Below, one piece after another: positions 29,179 to 39,070 of a stretch of 64,000 nucleotides of DNA. The DNA comes from JBPBQZ01 sp050955105 (GTDB lineage Bacteria > Pseudomonadota > Gammaproteobacteria > Burkholderiales > Burkholderiaceae), in NCBI GenBank assembly GCA_050955105.1, contig JBPBQZ010000085.1, forward strand, positions 70,600 through 134,599, written 5' to 3'. How positions within the stretch are numbered: the first letter of the stretch is position 1; every line of letters starts with the position of its first letter. A model generated the notes under the pieces. That model searched no databases. It saw nothing but the letters and a program-made list of their open reading frames with translations, and was not told the DNA's origin. A program made the position numbers and the translations under genes.

Positions 29179-30536
29179 ATCGCCGTTACTTCGGCACGGA
29201 TGGTATTCGTGGGCGCGTTGGCCAAACGCCGATTACGCCCGAATTCGTGCTGCGGCTGGGGTTTGCCGCGGGTCGCGTATTGGCTGGGGCGGCGCCGCGT
29301 GGCAGTGCGCAAGGCCGACCGACGGTGTTGATCGGCAAGGACACGCGCGTCTCGGGCTATATGCTCGAGGCGGCACTGGAAGCGGGCTTCTCGGCAGCCG
29401 GTGTCGACGTGATGCTGGCCGGCCCGATGCCGACGCCGGCGGTCGCTTATCTGACCCGCGCCCTGCGCTTGTCGGCCGGCGTGGTCATCAGCGCCTCGCA
29501 TAACCCGTACTACGACAATGGCATCAAGTTTTTCTCGGCCGACGGCAACAAACTGGCCGACGAGGTCGAGCAGCGCATCGAAGCACAACTCGAACAGCCG
29601 CTCGAATGCGAGCCGTCCGAGCGGCTCGGCAAGGCGCGTCGGCTCGACGATGCAGCGGGCCGCTATATCGAATTCTGCAAAAGTACCTTTCCGTCGGACT
29701 GCGATTTGCGCGGGCGCAAGCTAGTGGTCGATTGTGCGCATGGCGCGGCCTACCATATCGCGCCGCACGTATTCCATGAGCTCGGCGCGGAAGTGGTGCC
29801 GATAGGCGACAAGCCGAACGGCTTCAATATCAACGACGGCGTCGGCGCCACGGCGCCTGAAGCGCTGCGGCACGCGGTGCAGTCGAGTCACGCCGATCTG
29901 GGCATTGCGCTCGATGGCGACGCCGACCGGGTGCAGATCGTCGACGCGCAGGGGCGCCTGTATAACGGCGATGAACTGCTTTACGTACTCGCGAGCGACC
30001 GTCTGGCAAGCGGCGCGCCGCTGCCTGGCGTGGTGGGTACGCTGATGACGAACTTCGCGATCGAGATCGCGCTGCGCGAAAAGGGCGTAGAGATGGTGCG
30101 TGCGCCGGTTGGCGATCGCTATGTGCTGGAACGGCTGCGCGAGCGCGGCTGGCAGCTAGGGGCCGAAGGCTCGGGGCATATCCTGGCGCTCGATCGCCAT
30201 ACTACCGGCGACGGCATCATCTCGGCGCTGCTGGTGTTGGCGGCGGTAATGCGCAGCAAGACCCAGACGCTGGCGGGCATGCTGGAGGGGGTGAGCCTTT
30301 ATCCGCAGCGACTGATCAACGTGCGGATCCAGCCGCAGGCCGACTGGCAAGCCGATCCGTCGATCACCGAGGCAGTCGCGACGGCGGAGCGTGCCTTGGG
30401 GGACGAAGGCCGCGTCCTGATTCGCGTGTCGGGCACCGAGCCCGTGTTGCGCGTTATGGTGGAGGCGCGCAATGCGGCGCAGGCGTCGCGGCATGCCGAG
30501 ACGATTGCCGATGTGGTGCGCGCGGCATTCGCCTGA
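29175..30536 (+). CDS. glmM: phosphoglucosamine mutase
   Basis: GlmM converts glucosamine 6-phosphate to glucosamine 1-phosphate, needed for UDP-GlcNAc, peptidoglycan and LPS. The 453-residue protein begins [14 protein letters not shown], has the phosphoserine loop [15 protein letters not shown], the metal-binding DGDADR and the substrate loop GxEGSGH (GAEGSGHIL), and ends with [14 protein letters not shown]. The ATG at 29175 overlaps the folP stop and has CAGGAG upstream. Confidence 0.96.
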   Translation: MNRRYFGTDGIRGRVGQTPITPEFVLRLGFAAGRVLAGAAPRGSAQGRPTVLIGKDTRVSGYMLEAALEAGFSAAGVDVMLAGPMPTPAVAYLTRALRLSAGVVISASHNPYYDNGIKFFSADGNKLADEVEQRIEAQLEQPLECEPSERLGKARRLDDAAGRYIEFCKSTFPSDCDLRGRKLVVDCAHGAAYHIAPHVFHELGAEVVPIGDKPNGFNINDGVGATAPEALRHAVQSSHADLGIALDGDADRVQIVDAQGRLYNGDELLYVLASDRLASGAPLPGVVGTLMTNFAIEIALREKGVEMVRAPVGDRYVLERLRERGWQLGAEGSGHILALDRHTTGDGIISALLVLAAVMRSKTQTLAGMLEGVSLYPQRLINVRIQPQADWQADPSITEAVATAERALGDEGRVLIRVSGTEPVLRVMVEARNAAQASRHAETIADVVRAAFA

Positions 30537-30631
30537 CACGTCTCTTGTAGTTCCCGGCAGCGTGCCGTCGCGCGCTGCCGCCGTACGCTTGGCTTTCGCA
30601 TCCTTTCACGTTCTTCCATGACAATTGCATG

Positions 30632-30649
30632 CTGTCACAATGGTGACAC
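30632..30649 (+). promoter_or_regulatory. Pho box candidate upstream of pstS
   Basis: Two half-sites in direct register, CTGTCAC (30632-30638) and GTGACAC (30643-30649), are spaced 11 bases apart, 66-83 bases before the pstS start. The E. coli PhoB site is an 11-base direct repeat of CTGTCAT-type units. The second unit differs at one core base (A for T), so this is a good but imperfect match. Confidence 0.6.
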
Positions 30650-30714
30650 GCATGCCCTCTATTCTCCGGTTGTCCGCGGAATTTCCGCTTTATTCGACGA
30701 TCCTGGAGAATTGC

Positions 30715-31746
30715 ATGTCCCCCTTGAAAGCCGCCATCGTCAGCCTCGCGTGTGCCCTAGCCGCGAACGCCGCCCTGGCCGCAGACCTTACCGGCGCGGG
30801 TAGCACCTTCGCCGCTCCGATCTACTCGAAATGGGCCGATGCCTATCAGAAGAGCGGCGGTGCGCGCGTCAACTACCAAGGTATCGGTTCATCCGGCGGC
30901 ATCAAGCAAATCATCGCCAACACGGTCGACTTCGCGGGTTCGGACGCGCCGATGAAGGATGAAGAGCTGGCAAAAAGCGGACTGGTGCAATTCCCGACCG
31001 TGGTCGGCGGCATCGTTCCAGTGGTCAACTTGCCCGGCGTGAGCGCGGGTTCGATTGTGCTGACCGGCGCGGCGCTGGGCGATATCTACCTCGGTACTAT
31101 CAAGAAATGGAATGACCCGGTGTTGGTGAAACTGAACCCGGGCGTGAAGCTGCCGGACCAGGAAATCGCCGTGGTGCGCCGCGCCGATGGTTCGGGCACG
31201 ACCTTCATCTTTTCTGACTACCTGAGCAAGGTGAACGCGCACTGGAAGTCGTCGGTGGGCAGCGGTTCGACGGTGAACTGGCCGGTCGGGCTGGGCGGCA
31301 AGGGCAACGATGGCGTCGCCGCCTTCGTGCAGCGTCTGCCGGGCGCAATCGGCTACGTCGAATACGCGTACGCCAAGCAGAACAAGATGACCTATGTCGA
31401 CATGGTGAACGCCGCTGGCACCAAGGTGAAGCCGGATACCGACAGCTTCAAGGCCGCTGCCGCATCCGCCGACTGGTCGAAGACTTATTACCAGATCCTC
31501 ACGGACGAGCCGGGCAAGCAAGCTTGGCCGATCGTCGGCGCGACCTTTGTGATGTTGCATGCGACGCAGGCCAATTCGGCGCAAGGCGCGGAAACGCTGA
31601 AGTTCTTCGACTGGGCATTCCGCAATGGCGCGCCGGCGGCTGCCGAGCTCGACTATGTGACCTTGCCGGCTGCGGTGGTCGAGCAGATTCACAACACATG
31701 GAAGACGCAGATCAAGGACGCTTCGGGCAAGTCGATCGCTGGCTGA
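30715..31746 (+). CDS. pstS: phosphate ABC transporter, periplasmic phosphate-binding protein
   Basis: PstS captures inorganic phosphate for PstCAB and takes part in phosphate signalling. The 343-residue protein has a signal peptide ending ANAALAAD, the mature start [32 protein letters not shown] and [17 protein letters not shown], all typical phosphate-ligand loops. The ATG at 30715 has TGGAGA 6 bases upstream; a longer reading from 30625 would run through the Pho box. It heads pstSCAB-phoUBR. Confidence 0.95.
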   Translation: MSPLKAAIVSLACALAANAALAADLTGAGSTFAAPIYSKWADAYQKSGGARVNYQGIGSSGGIKQIIANTVDFAGSDAPMKDEELAKSGLVQFPTVVGGIVPVVNLPGVSAGSIVLTGAALGDIYLGTIKKWNDPVLVKLNPGVKLPDQEIAVVRRADGSGTTFIFSDYLSKVNAHWKSSVGSGSTVNWPVGLGGKGNDGVAAFVQRLPGAIGYVEYAYAKQNKMTYVDMVNAAGTKVKPDTDSFKAAAASADWSKTYYQILTDEPGKQAWPIVGATFVMLHATQANSAQGAETLKFFDWAFRNGAPAAAELDYVTLPAAVVEQIHNTWKTQIKDASGKSIAG

Positions 31747-31760
31747 TCGCTTGAATGCTC

Positions 31761-31802
31761 ACGTCAGCCGGGGTTCAGCCGGCTGACGTTTTCGCTTTTT
31801 TC
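31761..31802 (+). terminator. intra-operon hairpin between pstS and pstC
   Basis: A perfect 11-bp stem (ACGTCAGCCGG at 31761-31771, CCGGCTGACGT at 31779-31789) with a 7-base loop is followed by TTTCGCTTTTTT. It can act as a partial terminator or 3' stabiliser giving more PstS than membrane subunits. Confidence 0.7.
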
Positions 31803-31818
31803 TTCGCTGGCCGCCAAC

Positions 31819-32796
31819 ATGTCTTCTGTTGAGATTCCTTCGACGTCTTCCCAAACCATTCGCGCGCCGGGTCGCACTGCCGATCTCGTGTTCGCGTTCC
31901 TGGCGCGGGCGAGCGCGCTGATTACGCTGATTCTGTTGGCCGGCATCATTGTTTCCCTGTTCGTCGCCTCATGGCCGACGCTGCAACGCTTCGGCTGGCA
32001 TTTCCTTTTTTCCAGCGAGTGGGATCCGCCTTCGGATACCTACGGCGCGCTGGTGCCGATCTACGGCACCTTGATAACGTCGGTGATCGCCTTGGTCATC
32101 GCCGTGCCGGTGAGCCTGGGCATTGCCTTGTTCCTGACCGAGCTGGCGCCCGCCTGGCTGCGCCGGCCGCTCGGCATCGCCATCGAACTGCTGGCGGCGA
32201 TTCCGTCGATTGTCTACGGCATGTGGGGGCTGCTGGTTTTCGCGCCGCTGTTCGCCAGCTATTTCGAAGAGCCGCTGAAGCATCTATTGGGCACTGTGCC
32301 AGGCATCGGTGCCTTGTTCACGGGGCCGCCGATCGGCATCGGCATTCTATGCGCCGGCGTGATTCTGGCCATCATGATCATTCCCTACATCTCATCGGTA
32401 GTGCGCGACGTCTTCGAGGTCACGCCGGTGTTGTTGAAAGAGTCGGCCTATGGGCTGGGCTGTACCACTTGGGAAGTGATGTGGCGGGTGGTGCTGCCTT
32501 TTACACGCTCGGGCGTGGTCGGCGCCATCATGCTCGGCTTGGGCCGGGCGATCGGCGAGACCATGGCGGTGACCTTCGTTATCGGCAACACCAATATGTT
32601 CTCCGGGGCGTCGCTGTTCGCGCCCGGCAACAGCATTACCTCGGCGCTGGCGAATGAATTCGCCGAAGCCTCGCCCGGCCTGCACACCTCCGCCTTGATG
32701 GAGCTGGGGCTGATCCTCTTCCTGATCACCTTTATCGTGCTGTCGATCTCGAAAATCATGTTGCTGATGATGAAGCGCAAGGAAGGCTCGAAATGA
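31819..32796 (+). CDS. pstC: phosphate ABC transporter permease PstC
   Basis: PstC and PstA form the membrane channel of the high-affinity phosphate importer. The 325-residue protein has six membrane segments (first at about 27-50), a PstC-type periplasmic loop [13 protein letters not shown], and the EAA-type coupling loop [20 protein letters not shown] near residue 210. It starts 72 bases after pstS behind a hairpin and ends with ATGA overlap into pstA. Confidence 0.94.
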   Translation: MSSVEIPSTSSQTIRAPGRTADLVFAFLARASALITLILLAGIIVSLFVASWPTLQRFGWHFLFSSEWDPPSDTYGALVPIYGTLITSVIALVIAVPVSLGIALFLTELAPAWLRRPLGIAIELLAAIPSIVYGMWGLLVFAPLFASYFEEPLKHLLGTVPGIGALFTGPPIGIGILCAGVILAIMIIPYISSVVRDVFEVTPVLLKESAYGLGCTTWEVMWRVVLPFTRSGVVGAIMLGLGRAIGETMAVTFVIGNTNMFSGASLFAPGNSITSALANEFAEASPGLHTSALMELGLILFLITFIVLSISKIMLLMMKRKEGSK

Positions 32797-33701
32797 GTGG
32801 CAAAGCCATGGAAATACGAGATAGCGCGCGCAATGCGCAAGACGCCGATCGGCAGGCCTCGCTGCGCGTGCGCATGCAGCGGCGTCGCCGTGCCGTGAAT
32901 GGCGTGGCGCTGACACTGTCGCTGGCGGCCATGCTGTTTGGCCTGGTGTGGCTGGCGGGCATTCTATTTACAACGGTGAAATTGGGCATCGGCGGCTTGT
33001 CGTCGGGCTTGCTGACGCAGAGTACGCCAGCACCCGACACGCTGGGCGGCGGTTTGGCGAATGCCATCGTCGGCAGCTTGATGATGGTCGGCGCGGCTAC
33101 TGTGGTGGCCACGCCTTTATCCGTATTGGCCGGCGTCTACCTGGCCGAATATGGCAAGAAGCGCTGGCTGGCGCAGATCACGCGCTTTACCAACGACATT
33201 TTGCTGTCGGCGCCATCGATCGTGATCGGCCTGTTCGTGTATGCGGTGGTGGTGGCACCGAGCGGTCGTTTCAGCGGCTGGGCCGGCGCCGCGGCACTCG
33301 GCCTATTGCAGATTCCGATCGTCATACGGACTACCGAAAACATGCTGATGCTGGTGCCGGACGCGATGCGCGAAGCGGCTTTCGCGCTGGGTACGCCGAA
33401 ATGGAAAATCATCACGGCGATTACGCTGAAGGCGTCGATCTCAGGCATTACCACGGGGGTGTTGCTGGCCGTGGCACGCATTACCGGCGAAACCGCGCCG
33501 CTGTTGTTCACCGCCTTGTCGAACCAGTTTTTCAGCCTCGACATGGGTCACCCGATGGCCAACCTGCCGGTGACGATCTTCAAATTCGCGATGAGCCCGT
33601 TCGCCCGCTGGCAGGAGTTGGCCTGGGCGGGGGTCTTCCTCATCACGCTGGGCGTGCTGGCCTTGAATATCCTGGCTCGCACTGTAGTCAAGAAACGATA
33701 G
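32793..33701 (+). CDS. pstA: phosphate ABC transporter permease PstA
   Basis: PstA is the second permease subunit. The 302-residue protein has a basic N-terminus, six membrane segments, and the coupling loop [20 protein letters not shown] near residue 190. The C-terminus carries the conserved [16 protein letters not shown]. Its start overlaps the pstC stop (ATGA), and pstB follows 12 bases after its stop, so the operon is tightly coupled. Confidence 0.94.
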   Translation: MSGKAMEIRDSARNAQDADRQASLRVRMQRRRRAVNGVALTLSLAAMLFGLVWLAGILFTTVKLGIGGLSSGLLTQSTPAPDTLGGGLANAIVGSLMMVGAATVVATPLSVLAGVYLAEYGKKRWLAQITRFTNDILLSAPSIVIGLFVYAVVVAPSGRFSGWAGAAALGLLQIPIVIRTTENMLMLVPDAMREAAFALGTPKWKIITAITLKASISGITTGVLLAVARITGETAPLLFTALSNQFFSLDMGHPMANLPVTIFKFAMSPFARWQELAWAGVFLITLGVLALNILARTVVKKR

Positions 33702-33713
33702 GACGGAATCGAC

Positions 33714-34511
33714 ATGCCAAGTATTGCGCCCAGTACCGAACGGCCGCGCACGCGTCCCGCCGCCAAGCTGCGGGTCAACGATCTCAATTTTTACTACGGC
33801 GGCTTTCATGCGCTGAAGCACGTCAATCTCGAAATACCGGCGGGGCGCGTGACAGCCTTCATCGGGCCATCGGGTTGCGGCAAGTCGACCTTGCTGCGCA
33901 CCTTCAACAAGATGTACGCCTTATATCCGGAGCAGCGCGCGGAAGGCGAGATCTTGATGGACGGCGAGAACCTGCTGAAGTCGAAACAGGATATTTCGCT
34001 GCTGCGCGCGAAGATCGGCATGGTGTTTCAAAAACCCACGCCGTTCCCGATGTCGATTTACGACAACGTCGCCTTTGGTGTGCGGCTTTTCGAGAAACTC
34101 TCGCGCGCCGAGATGGACGATCGGGTCGAGTGGGCCTTGACCAAAGCCGCGCTGTGGAACGAGGTGAAAGACAAACTGGGCCAGAGCGGTCACAGCTTGT
34201 CCGGCGGCCAACAGCAGCGACTATGCATTGCGCGCGGCATCGCCATTCGCCCTGAAGTATTGCTGCTCGACGAACCTTGTTCGGCGCTGGACCCGGTGTC
34301 TACCGGCCGCGTCGAAGAATTGATCGCCGAATTGAAACATGACTACACCGTAGTGATTGTCACGCACAATATGCAGCAGGCAGCGCGCTGCTCCGATTAC
34401 ACCGCTTATATGTATCTTGGTGAGCTTATCGAATTCGGCGATACCGAAAAGATCTTCATCAAGCCGAGTCGTCGCGAGACCGAGGACTACATCACCGGCC
34501 GTTTCGGTTAA
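33714..34511 (+). CDS. pstB: phosphate ABC transporter ATP-binding protein
   Basis: PstB powers phosphate import. The 265-residue protein has Walker [10 protein letters not shown] (about 51-59), the family-specific [18 protein letters not shown], signature [16 protein letters not shown], Walker [14 protein letters not shown] and H-loop VTHNMQQA. The length is about the family norm with a short N-terminal extension. phoU follows after 10 bases with AAGGAG. Confidence 0.96.
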   Translation: MPSIAPSTERPRTRPAAKLRVNDLNFYYGGFHALKHVNLEIPAGRVTAFIGPSGCGKSTLLRTFNKMYALYPEQRAEGEILMDGENLLKSKQDISLLRAKIGMVFQKPTPFPMSIYDNVAFGVRLFEKLSRAEMDDRVEWALTKAALWNEVKDKLGQSGHSLSGGQQQRLCIARGIAIRPEVLLLDEPCSALDPVSTGRVEELIAELKHDYTVVIVTHNMQQAARCSDYTAYMYLGELIEFGDTEKIFIKPSRRETEDYITGRFG

Positions 34512-34521
34512 GGAGATTTCC

Positions 34522-35226
34522 ATGACGGACAAACACCTGTCGAGCCAGTTCGACGCCGATTTGAATGCCTTGTCTTCGCGCTTGCTGGAGATGGGCGGCC
34601 TGGTGGAATCGCAGATCGTCTCGGCGATGAATGCGCTGAACAATCTCGACTTGGCGATCGCGCAACGCGTGATCGACCAGGAGCCGCGGCTCAATACGAT
34701 GGAAGTCGAAATCGATGAAGCCTGCAACAACCTGATCGCGCGGCGCCAGCCGACCGCGCGCGATCTGCGGCTGGTGATGGCTATCTCGAAAGCCATTACG
34801 AATCTGGAGCGCGCGGGCGACGAGGCTGAGAAGATTGCCAAGCGTACCAAGCGCATTCTCGACGACGGCAATGCACGTGCCGTGAATATTGCCGAGATTC
34901 GCGTGTCCGGCGAGATGGCGGTGGTGATACTGCGGCGGGCACTGGATGCGTTTGCACGGCTCGACACCGTGGCCGCCGCGCAGATCGTGCGCGACGATCA
35001 GGCTATCGACGAAGAGTTTCGTGCTTTCGTGCGCAAGCTGGTGACGTATATGATGGAGAATCCCCGCACCATCTCCGTCGGCCTGGACTATCTCTTTATT
35101 GCCAAGGCGATCGAACGGATCGGCGACCATGCCAAAAACATCGCCGAGTTCATCATCTATATCGTCAAGGGCACGGATATCCGCCACCAGCCGCGCGAGA
35201 CACTCGAACGCGAAGCGCTGGGTTGA
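34522..35226 (+). CDS. phoU: phosphate signalling protein PhoU
   Basis: PhoU is a metal-binding helical-bundle protein that restrains PhoR signalling when phosphate is ample. The 234-residue protein starts MTDKHLSSQFDADL at 34522 with AAGGAG 6 bases upstream. It has the two PhoU repeats, with RDLRLVMAISKAITNLERAGDEAEKI in the first and YLFIAKAIERIGDHAKNIAEF in the second. It sits between pstB and phoB. Confidence 0.95.
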   Translation: MTDKHLSSQFDADLNALSSRLLEMGGLVESQIVSAMNALNNLDLAIAQRVIDQEPRLNTMEVEIDEACNNLIARRQPTARDLRLVMAISKAITNLERAGDEAEKIAKRTKRILDDGNARAVNIAEIRVSGEMAVVILRRALDAFARLDTVAAAQIVRDDQAIDEEFRAFVRKLVTYMMENPRTISVGLDYLFIAKAIERIGDHAKNIAEFIIYIVKGTDIRHQPRETLEREALG

Positions 35227-35261
35227 AGAGTCAGAGTCGTACTGAAAAGGAGGTGCAAGTC

Positions 35262-36005
35262 ATGCGTAGCAGCGTACTGGTGGTCGAAGATGAGCCGGCC
35301 ATTTCGGAGCTCATAGCGATCAATTTGCAGCATGCCGGGTATTGCCCGATTCTGGCGCGCGGTGCCGAACAGGCACAGACGCTGATCGGCGATGTGCTGC
35401 CCGACCTGGTGTTGCTGGACTGGATGCTGCCCGGCATGTCGGGCATCGCCTTGGCACGCGAACTGCGAGCCAACGAGCGCACGCGGGGTATTCCGCTGAT
35501 CATGCTGACGGCGCGTGGTGAAGAGCAGGACAAGGTCATGGGGCTGGAGATCGGCGCCGACGATTATGTGACCAAGCCGTTTTCGCCGAAAGAGCTGATG
35601 GCGCGCATCAAGGCGGTATTGCGGCGTCGTGCGCCGCAGTTGACAGAAGATCCGGTGGCGGTGGCGGGCATCACGCTCGATCCCGGTACGCATCGGGTGA
35701 CCGCGCTACCGACCGATGAACTGGTGGCTGCCGGCGAGTTGAAGCCGATTCGGCTGGCGCTCGGGCCCACGGAGTTTCGCCTGCTGCATTTCCTGATGAC
35801 TCATCCAGAGCGCGTGCACAGCCGCACGCAGTTGCTGGATCAGGTGTGGGGTGACCATGTGTTCGTCGAAGAGCGCACGGTCGACGTGCAGATCAAGCGC
35901 CTGCGCGCGGCGCTGCGGCCCGCCGGGCGCGAGCATTTGATCGAGACGGTGCGCGGCAGCGGTTATCGGCTGGCGCGCTTCGCCGAGGCGAGCCGGGCAG
36001 AATGA
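35262..36005 (+). CDS. phoB: phosphate-regulon response regulator PhoB
   Basis: PhoB is an OmpR-type regulator that binds Pho boxes when phosphorylated. The 247-residue protein has an N-terminal receiver (VVEDEPAI, phospho-acceptor Asp in LVLLDWMLPG, TAR and KPF residues) and a C-terminal winged helix with LGPTEFRLLHFLM and RTVDVQIKRLRAAL. It has an insertion near residues 145-165 (RVTALPTDELVAAGE). The ATG at 35262 has AAAAGGAGG at the ideal distance. The phoR ATG overlaps its stop. Confidence 0.95.
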   Translation: MRSSVLVVEDEPAISELIAINLQHAGYCPILARGAEQAQTLIGDVLPDLVLLDWMLPGMSGIALARELRANERTRGIPLIMLTARGEEQDKVMGLEIGADDYVTKPFSPKELMARIKAVLRRRAPQLTEDPVAVAGITLDPGTHRVTALPTDELVAAGELKPIRLALGPTEFRLLHFLMTHPERVHSRTQLLDQVWGDHVFVEERTVDVQIKRLRAALRPAGREHLIETVRGSGYRLARFAEASRAE

Positions 36006-37348
36006 ATGTCATTTGGGCGCGTGCATGGGCCGTACTGGGCCTGATCGCCGCGTTCGCGCTGGCGGTAGGCTTCTACTTCGGGCCGACACTGGCGTTGAGC
36101 TTGATCGTTGTGATTCTGCTGGCCTTGCTCGCGTTCAACGTGTTCCAGTTGCAGCGCCTGTGGCGGCTGCTCGACGCGCCGGCCTACGGCGAGATCCCCA
36201 GCGCCACCGGTGCCTGGGGCGAGATCTATTATCGGCTGCACCGGCTGGTGAAGCGCTTTCATTTACGTTTTCGAGATATCGAGAACCAGCACGAACGCTT
36301 TATCGAGGCCATCCAGGCGTCGCCGAATTCGGTCGTGATGCTCGATGACAATGACCAGATCGAATGGTGCAATGCGATTGCCGAACGCCATTTCGGTCTC
36401 GACGCACGCCGCGACGTCGGCCAACGACTCACGCATTTGATCCGTCGCCCCGAATTCATCTCGTATCTGGCGCGCATGAACTACGAGACGGAATTGCGCA
36501 TGCGCGGTATGGGCAGCGACCAGCAGCACGTGTTGGCGGTGCAGGTTTTTCCCTACGGCGATCGCCGCAAGTTGCTGCTGTCGCAGGACATTACCGAACT
36601 GGTGCGCACCGACGATATGCGGCGCGACTTCGTTGCCAACGTATCGCACGAAATCCGCACGCCGCTGACGGTGCTGGCGGGCTTTTTAGAGACGCTGCGC
36701 GAGTTGCCGGTGTCGGCCGCCGAGCGCAGCCGCTATCTCGATTTAATGGCGCGCCAGGCCGATCGCATGCAGAACATCGTCAAAGACCTGTTGACGCTGG
36801 CGCGACTCGAGGGCGACGCGCGGCCGCCTACCGACGCGCCGATCGACATGCGCGAACTGATCGAGCATCTGCGCCTCGACGCCGTGGCTCTGTCGGGCGG
36901 TGCGCATCAAATCACCGTGCGTGCCCAGGCTTCGTTCGACTTGGTTGGCGCGCGTAGCGAAATTGAGAGCGCCTTGGGCAATTTGATCACCAATGCCGTG
37001 CGCTATACGCCAGGCGGCGGCTCGATCGGGATCGAGTGGATCGATGAAGGAAGCGGCGGCGAAGGCGGGCGCGCGGTGTTTTGCGTCACCGACACCGGCA
37101 TCGGCATTCCGCCGGAACATATCCCGCGCCTGACCGAGCGCTTCTATCGCGTCGATCGCAGTCGCTCGCGCGAAACTGGGGGTACCGGCCTTGGGCTGGC
37201 CATCGTCAAGCATGTGCTGCATCGGCATGATGCGCAATTGCAGGTGACGAGCACGCCGGGGCAGGGCAGTCGTTTCGTTGTGGCGTTCCCGGCGGCGCGG
37301 CTGATTCCGCGCATGAGCCGGCATCCGGAAGCGGTGCTGGAAGACTAG
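36002..37348 (+). CDS. phoR: phosphate-regulon sensor histidine kinase PhoR
   Basis: PhoR phosphorylates PhoB on phosphate limitation. The 448-residue protein has two N-terminal membrane segments (about 8-25 and 28-48), a PAS domain (about 100-200, NSVVMLDDNDQIEW), a HisKA domain with His in FVANVSHEIRTPLTVLAGF, and a HATPase domain with N-box LGNLITNAVRYTPGG, G1 DTGIGIP and GTGLGLAIVKHV. It starts within the phoB stop codon and is convergent with mntH after a 5-base gap. Confidence 0.95.
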   Translation: MNVIWARAWAVLGLIAAFALAVGFYFGPTLALSLIVVILLALLAFNVFQLQRLWRLLDAPAYGEIPSATGAWGEIYYRLHRLVKRFHLRFRDIENQHERFIEAIQASPNSVVMLDDNDQIEWCNAIAERHFGLDARRDVGQRLTHLIRRPEFISYLARMNYETELRMRGMGSDQQHVLAVQVFPYGDRRKLLLSQDITELVRTDDMRRDFVANVSHEIRTPLTVLAGFLETLRELPVSAAERSRYLDLMARQADRMQNIVKDLLTLARLEGDARPPTDAPIDMRELIEHLRLDAVALSGGAHQITVRAQASFDLVGARSEIESALGNLITNAVRYTPGGGSIGIEWIDEGSGGEGGRAVFCVTDTGIGIPPEHIPRLTERFYRVDRSRSRETGGTGLGLAIVKHVLHRHDAQLQVTSTPGQGSRFVVAFPAARLIPRMSRHPEAVLED

Positions 37349-37353
37349 CGCGT

Positions 37354-38682
37354 TTAGCCAGCGCCGCCGACGCTTTGCGCGATGAGCCAGAGATTAGCCA
37401 GCGAGATGGCGACGAACAGCGCCCAGAACGGCAGCCGATACGGCCAGCGCGTGGCGAAGCTTCCCATCAGCTTTTTATCCTCGGTCATGCGGATCAGCGG
37501 ATACATCGCAAACGGCAATTGCACGCTCAACACCACCTGGCTCATCACCAGCAGTCGACCGACGGCGTGATCGCCCATCCAGATGACGCCGGCGAAAGCC
37601 GGAATCAATGCCAGCCCACGCGTGATGAGGCGGCGCTGCCAGCAAGGAATTTTCAGTTTCAAAAATCCCTCCATGATGACCTGGCCGGCGACGGTGCCGG
37701 TGAAGGTAGAGCTTTGTCCGGAGGCCAGCAGTGCGATGGCGAATGCGACGCTGGCGACGCCGGTGCCAAGGATCGGCGCCAGCAGTCGGTAGGCATCGTC
37801 GATGTCGGTCACCTGGCGGTGGCCGGTGGCGTGAAAGGCGGCGCCGGCCAGTATCAAAATTGCTGCGTTGATCAGCATCGCAATCGTCAACGAGCCGAAA
37901 GTGTCGAAGCGGAACATGCGGATCGCGGAGGCTTTGCCGGCCTCGCCGCGCTCGATGACGCGTGTTTGCACGATCGACGAGTGCAGATACAGGTTATGCG
38001 GCATCACGGTGGCGCCCAGAATGCCGATCGCCAGATACAGCGGCTGCTGGTGGCTGAGCGCCTGCCAGCGTGGTATCAGGCCGCTGGCGACGTCGCGCCA
38101 ATGCGGCTGCACCAGCACCAGGTCGATGATGAAGCCCAGGCCGATGGTGGCGATCAGTCCGAGCACGATGGCTTCGAGGTGACGGAAATTCTTGCCTTGC
38201 AGGCCCAGCACCAGCAGCGTATCGAAGGCGGTGAGCGCCACGCCGACTACCAGCGAGCAGCCGAGCAGCAGATGAAACGCCAGCGCACCGCCCAATACCT
38301 CGGCCAGATCGCAGGCGATGATCGATAACTCTGCCAGGATCCATTGGCCCTTTGCTACCGCGGGCCGATAGCGTTCGCGCGACAGCTGCGCCAGATCGCG
38401 GCCGGTCGCCACGCCGAGTCGTGCCGACAGACATTGCAAGGCCATCGCCGCCAGACTCGTCAGCACCACCACGAACAGCAGCGCATAGCCGTAGCGCGAG
38501 CCGGCCTCGATATCGGTGGCCCAATTGCCCGGATCCATATAGCCGATCGAAATCAACAGGCCGGGTCCGGCGAACTGCAGGATTCGCTTCAGCAGCGAGG
38601 CGTTCGGGGATATCGAGACAGAGCCGCGGACTTCGGACGGGCAGAAGGGCGCAGTGGCGGTGGTGGGCAGTTTATAGGGCAA
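37354..38682 (-). CDS. mntH: Nramp-family Mn2+/divalent-metal transporter
   Basis: MntH imports Mn2+ (and Fe2+) with protons. The ~442-residue protein has 11 predicted membrane segments, the metal-binding SIGYMDPGNWATDI (Asp-Pro-Gly-Asn) and GATVMPHNLYLHSS motifs of Nramp helices 1 and 6. A TTG at 38682 with GGAGA about 9 bases upstream gives the start LPYKLPTTA; the only upstream ATG, at 38760, adds 26 residues without homology and no ribosome site. A palindromic region lies just upstream. The mntH-ppk neighbourhood is conserved in Burkholderia. Confidence 0.9.
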   Translation of the reverse strand: MPYKLPTTATAPFCPSEVRGSVSISPNASLLKRILQFAGPGLLISIGYMDPGNWATDIEAGSRYGYALLFVVVLTSLAAMALQCLSARLGVATGRDLAQLSRERYRPAVAKGQWILAELSIIACDLAEVLGGALAFHLLLGCSLVVGVALTAFDTLLVLGLQGKNFRHLEAIVLGLIATIGLGFIIDLVLVQPHWRDVASGLIPRWQALSHQQPLYLAIGILGATVMPHNLYLHSSIVQTRVIERGEAGKASAIRMFRFDTFGSLTIAMLINAAILILAGAAFHATGHRQVTDIDDAYRLLAPILGTGVASVAFAIALLASGQSSTFTGTVAGQVIMEGFLKLKIPCWQRRLITRGLALIPAFAGVIWMGDHAVGRLLVMSQVVLSVQLPFAMYPLIRMTEDKKLMGSFATRWPYRLPFWALFVAISLANLWLIAQSVGGAG

Positions 38683-38812
38683 GGAACCGTTTCTCCGACC
38701 GGCCGGTGAGGGGCGAAGAAAGGATTCTAGAGTCGGCAATGCCGGGCGTCGAGTCGGCAAGGACAGCGAAAAACCGCTTAGATGCCAGGCTGATTAGATT
38801 ATCTCTAAAGCA

Positions 38813-38866
38813 GAAACAATAGGTTTCATTAAACGATCTCTCTTTTTTGAGAGAAACAACCTATAG
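38813..38866. promoter_or_regulatory. palindromic regulatory region upstream of mntH
   Basis: Nested symmetry: TCTCTC (38837-38842), six T, GAGAGA (38849-38854); an outer ATAGGTT (38819-38825) and AACCTAT (38858-38864); and GAAACAA as a direct repeat at 38813-38819 and 38853-38859. It lies 130-185 bases before mntH and ahead of a possible small ORF on the other strand. A metal-dependent repressor such as MntR or Mur/Fur is the obvious guess. Confidence 0.4.
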
Positions 38867-38914
38867 TGGCGTTAATGCATGTTGCTGCCACTAAATATTA
38901 TTTAAGTCAATTCT

Positions 38915-39022
38915 ATGAAACCCTGCTCTTTTACTGCTCCCGCCCTGGTCGCTGCGACGCTTGCCGCGCCCGCGATGACGGTCATGATGATCCTGCTGGC
39001 GCCCGGCGCCTTCGGCGGCTGA
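38915..39022 (+). CDS. possible 35-residue hydrophobic small protein
   Basis: An ATG at 38915 opens a 35-codon frame with a short N-terminus, MKPCSFTAPALVAATL, and a hydrophobic stretch ending MMILLAPGAFGG, long enough for one membrane helix or a signal peptide. It is divergent from mntH and convergent with ppk1, with 48 bases to the ppk1 stop. No strong ribosome site precedes the ATG. Small membrane proteins can modulate manganese transport (for example MntS in E. coli), but I see no sequence similarity to it. It may equally be a chance frame. Confidence 0.35.
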   Translation: MKPCSFTAPALVAATLAAPAMTVMMILLAPGAFGG

Positions 39023-39070
39023 GACGGCCGGCCGACGCTGCCGACGCGGCGCGCGTTCGATCGCATGACC

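Noticed and set aside
32948..34255. 435-codon frame across pstA and pstB in another frame
   Set aside because: It overlaps two certain genes in a different frame, is rich in Arg/Gly/His and has no homology.
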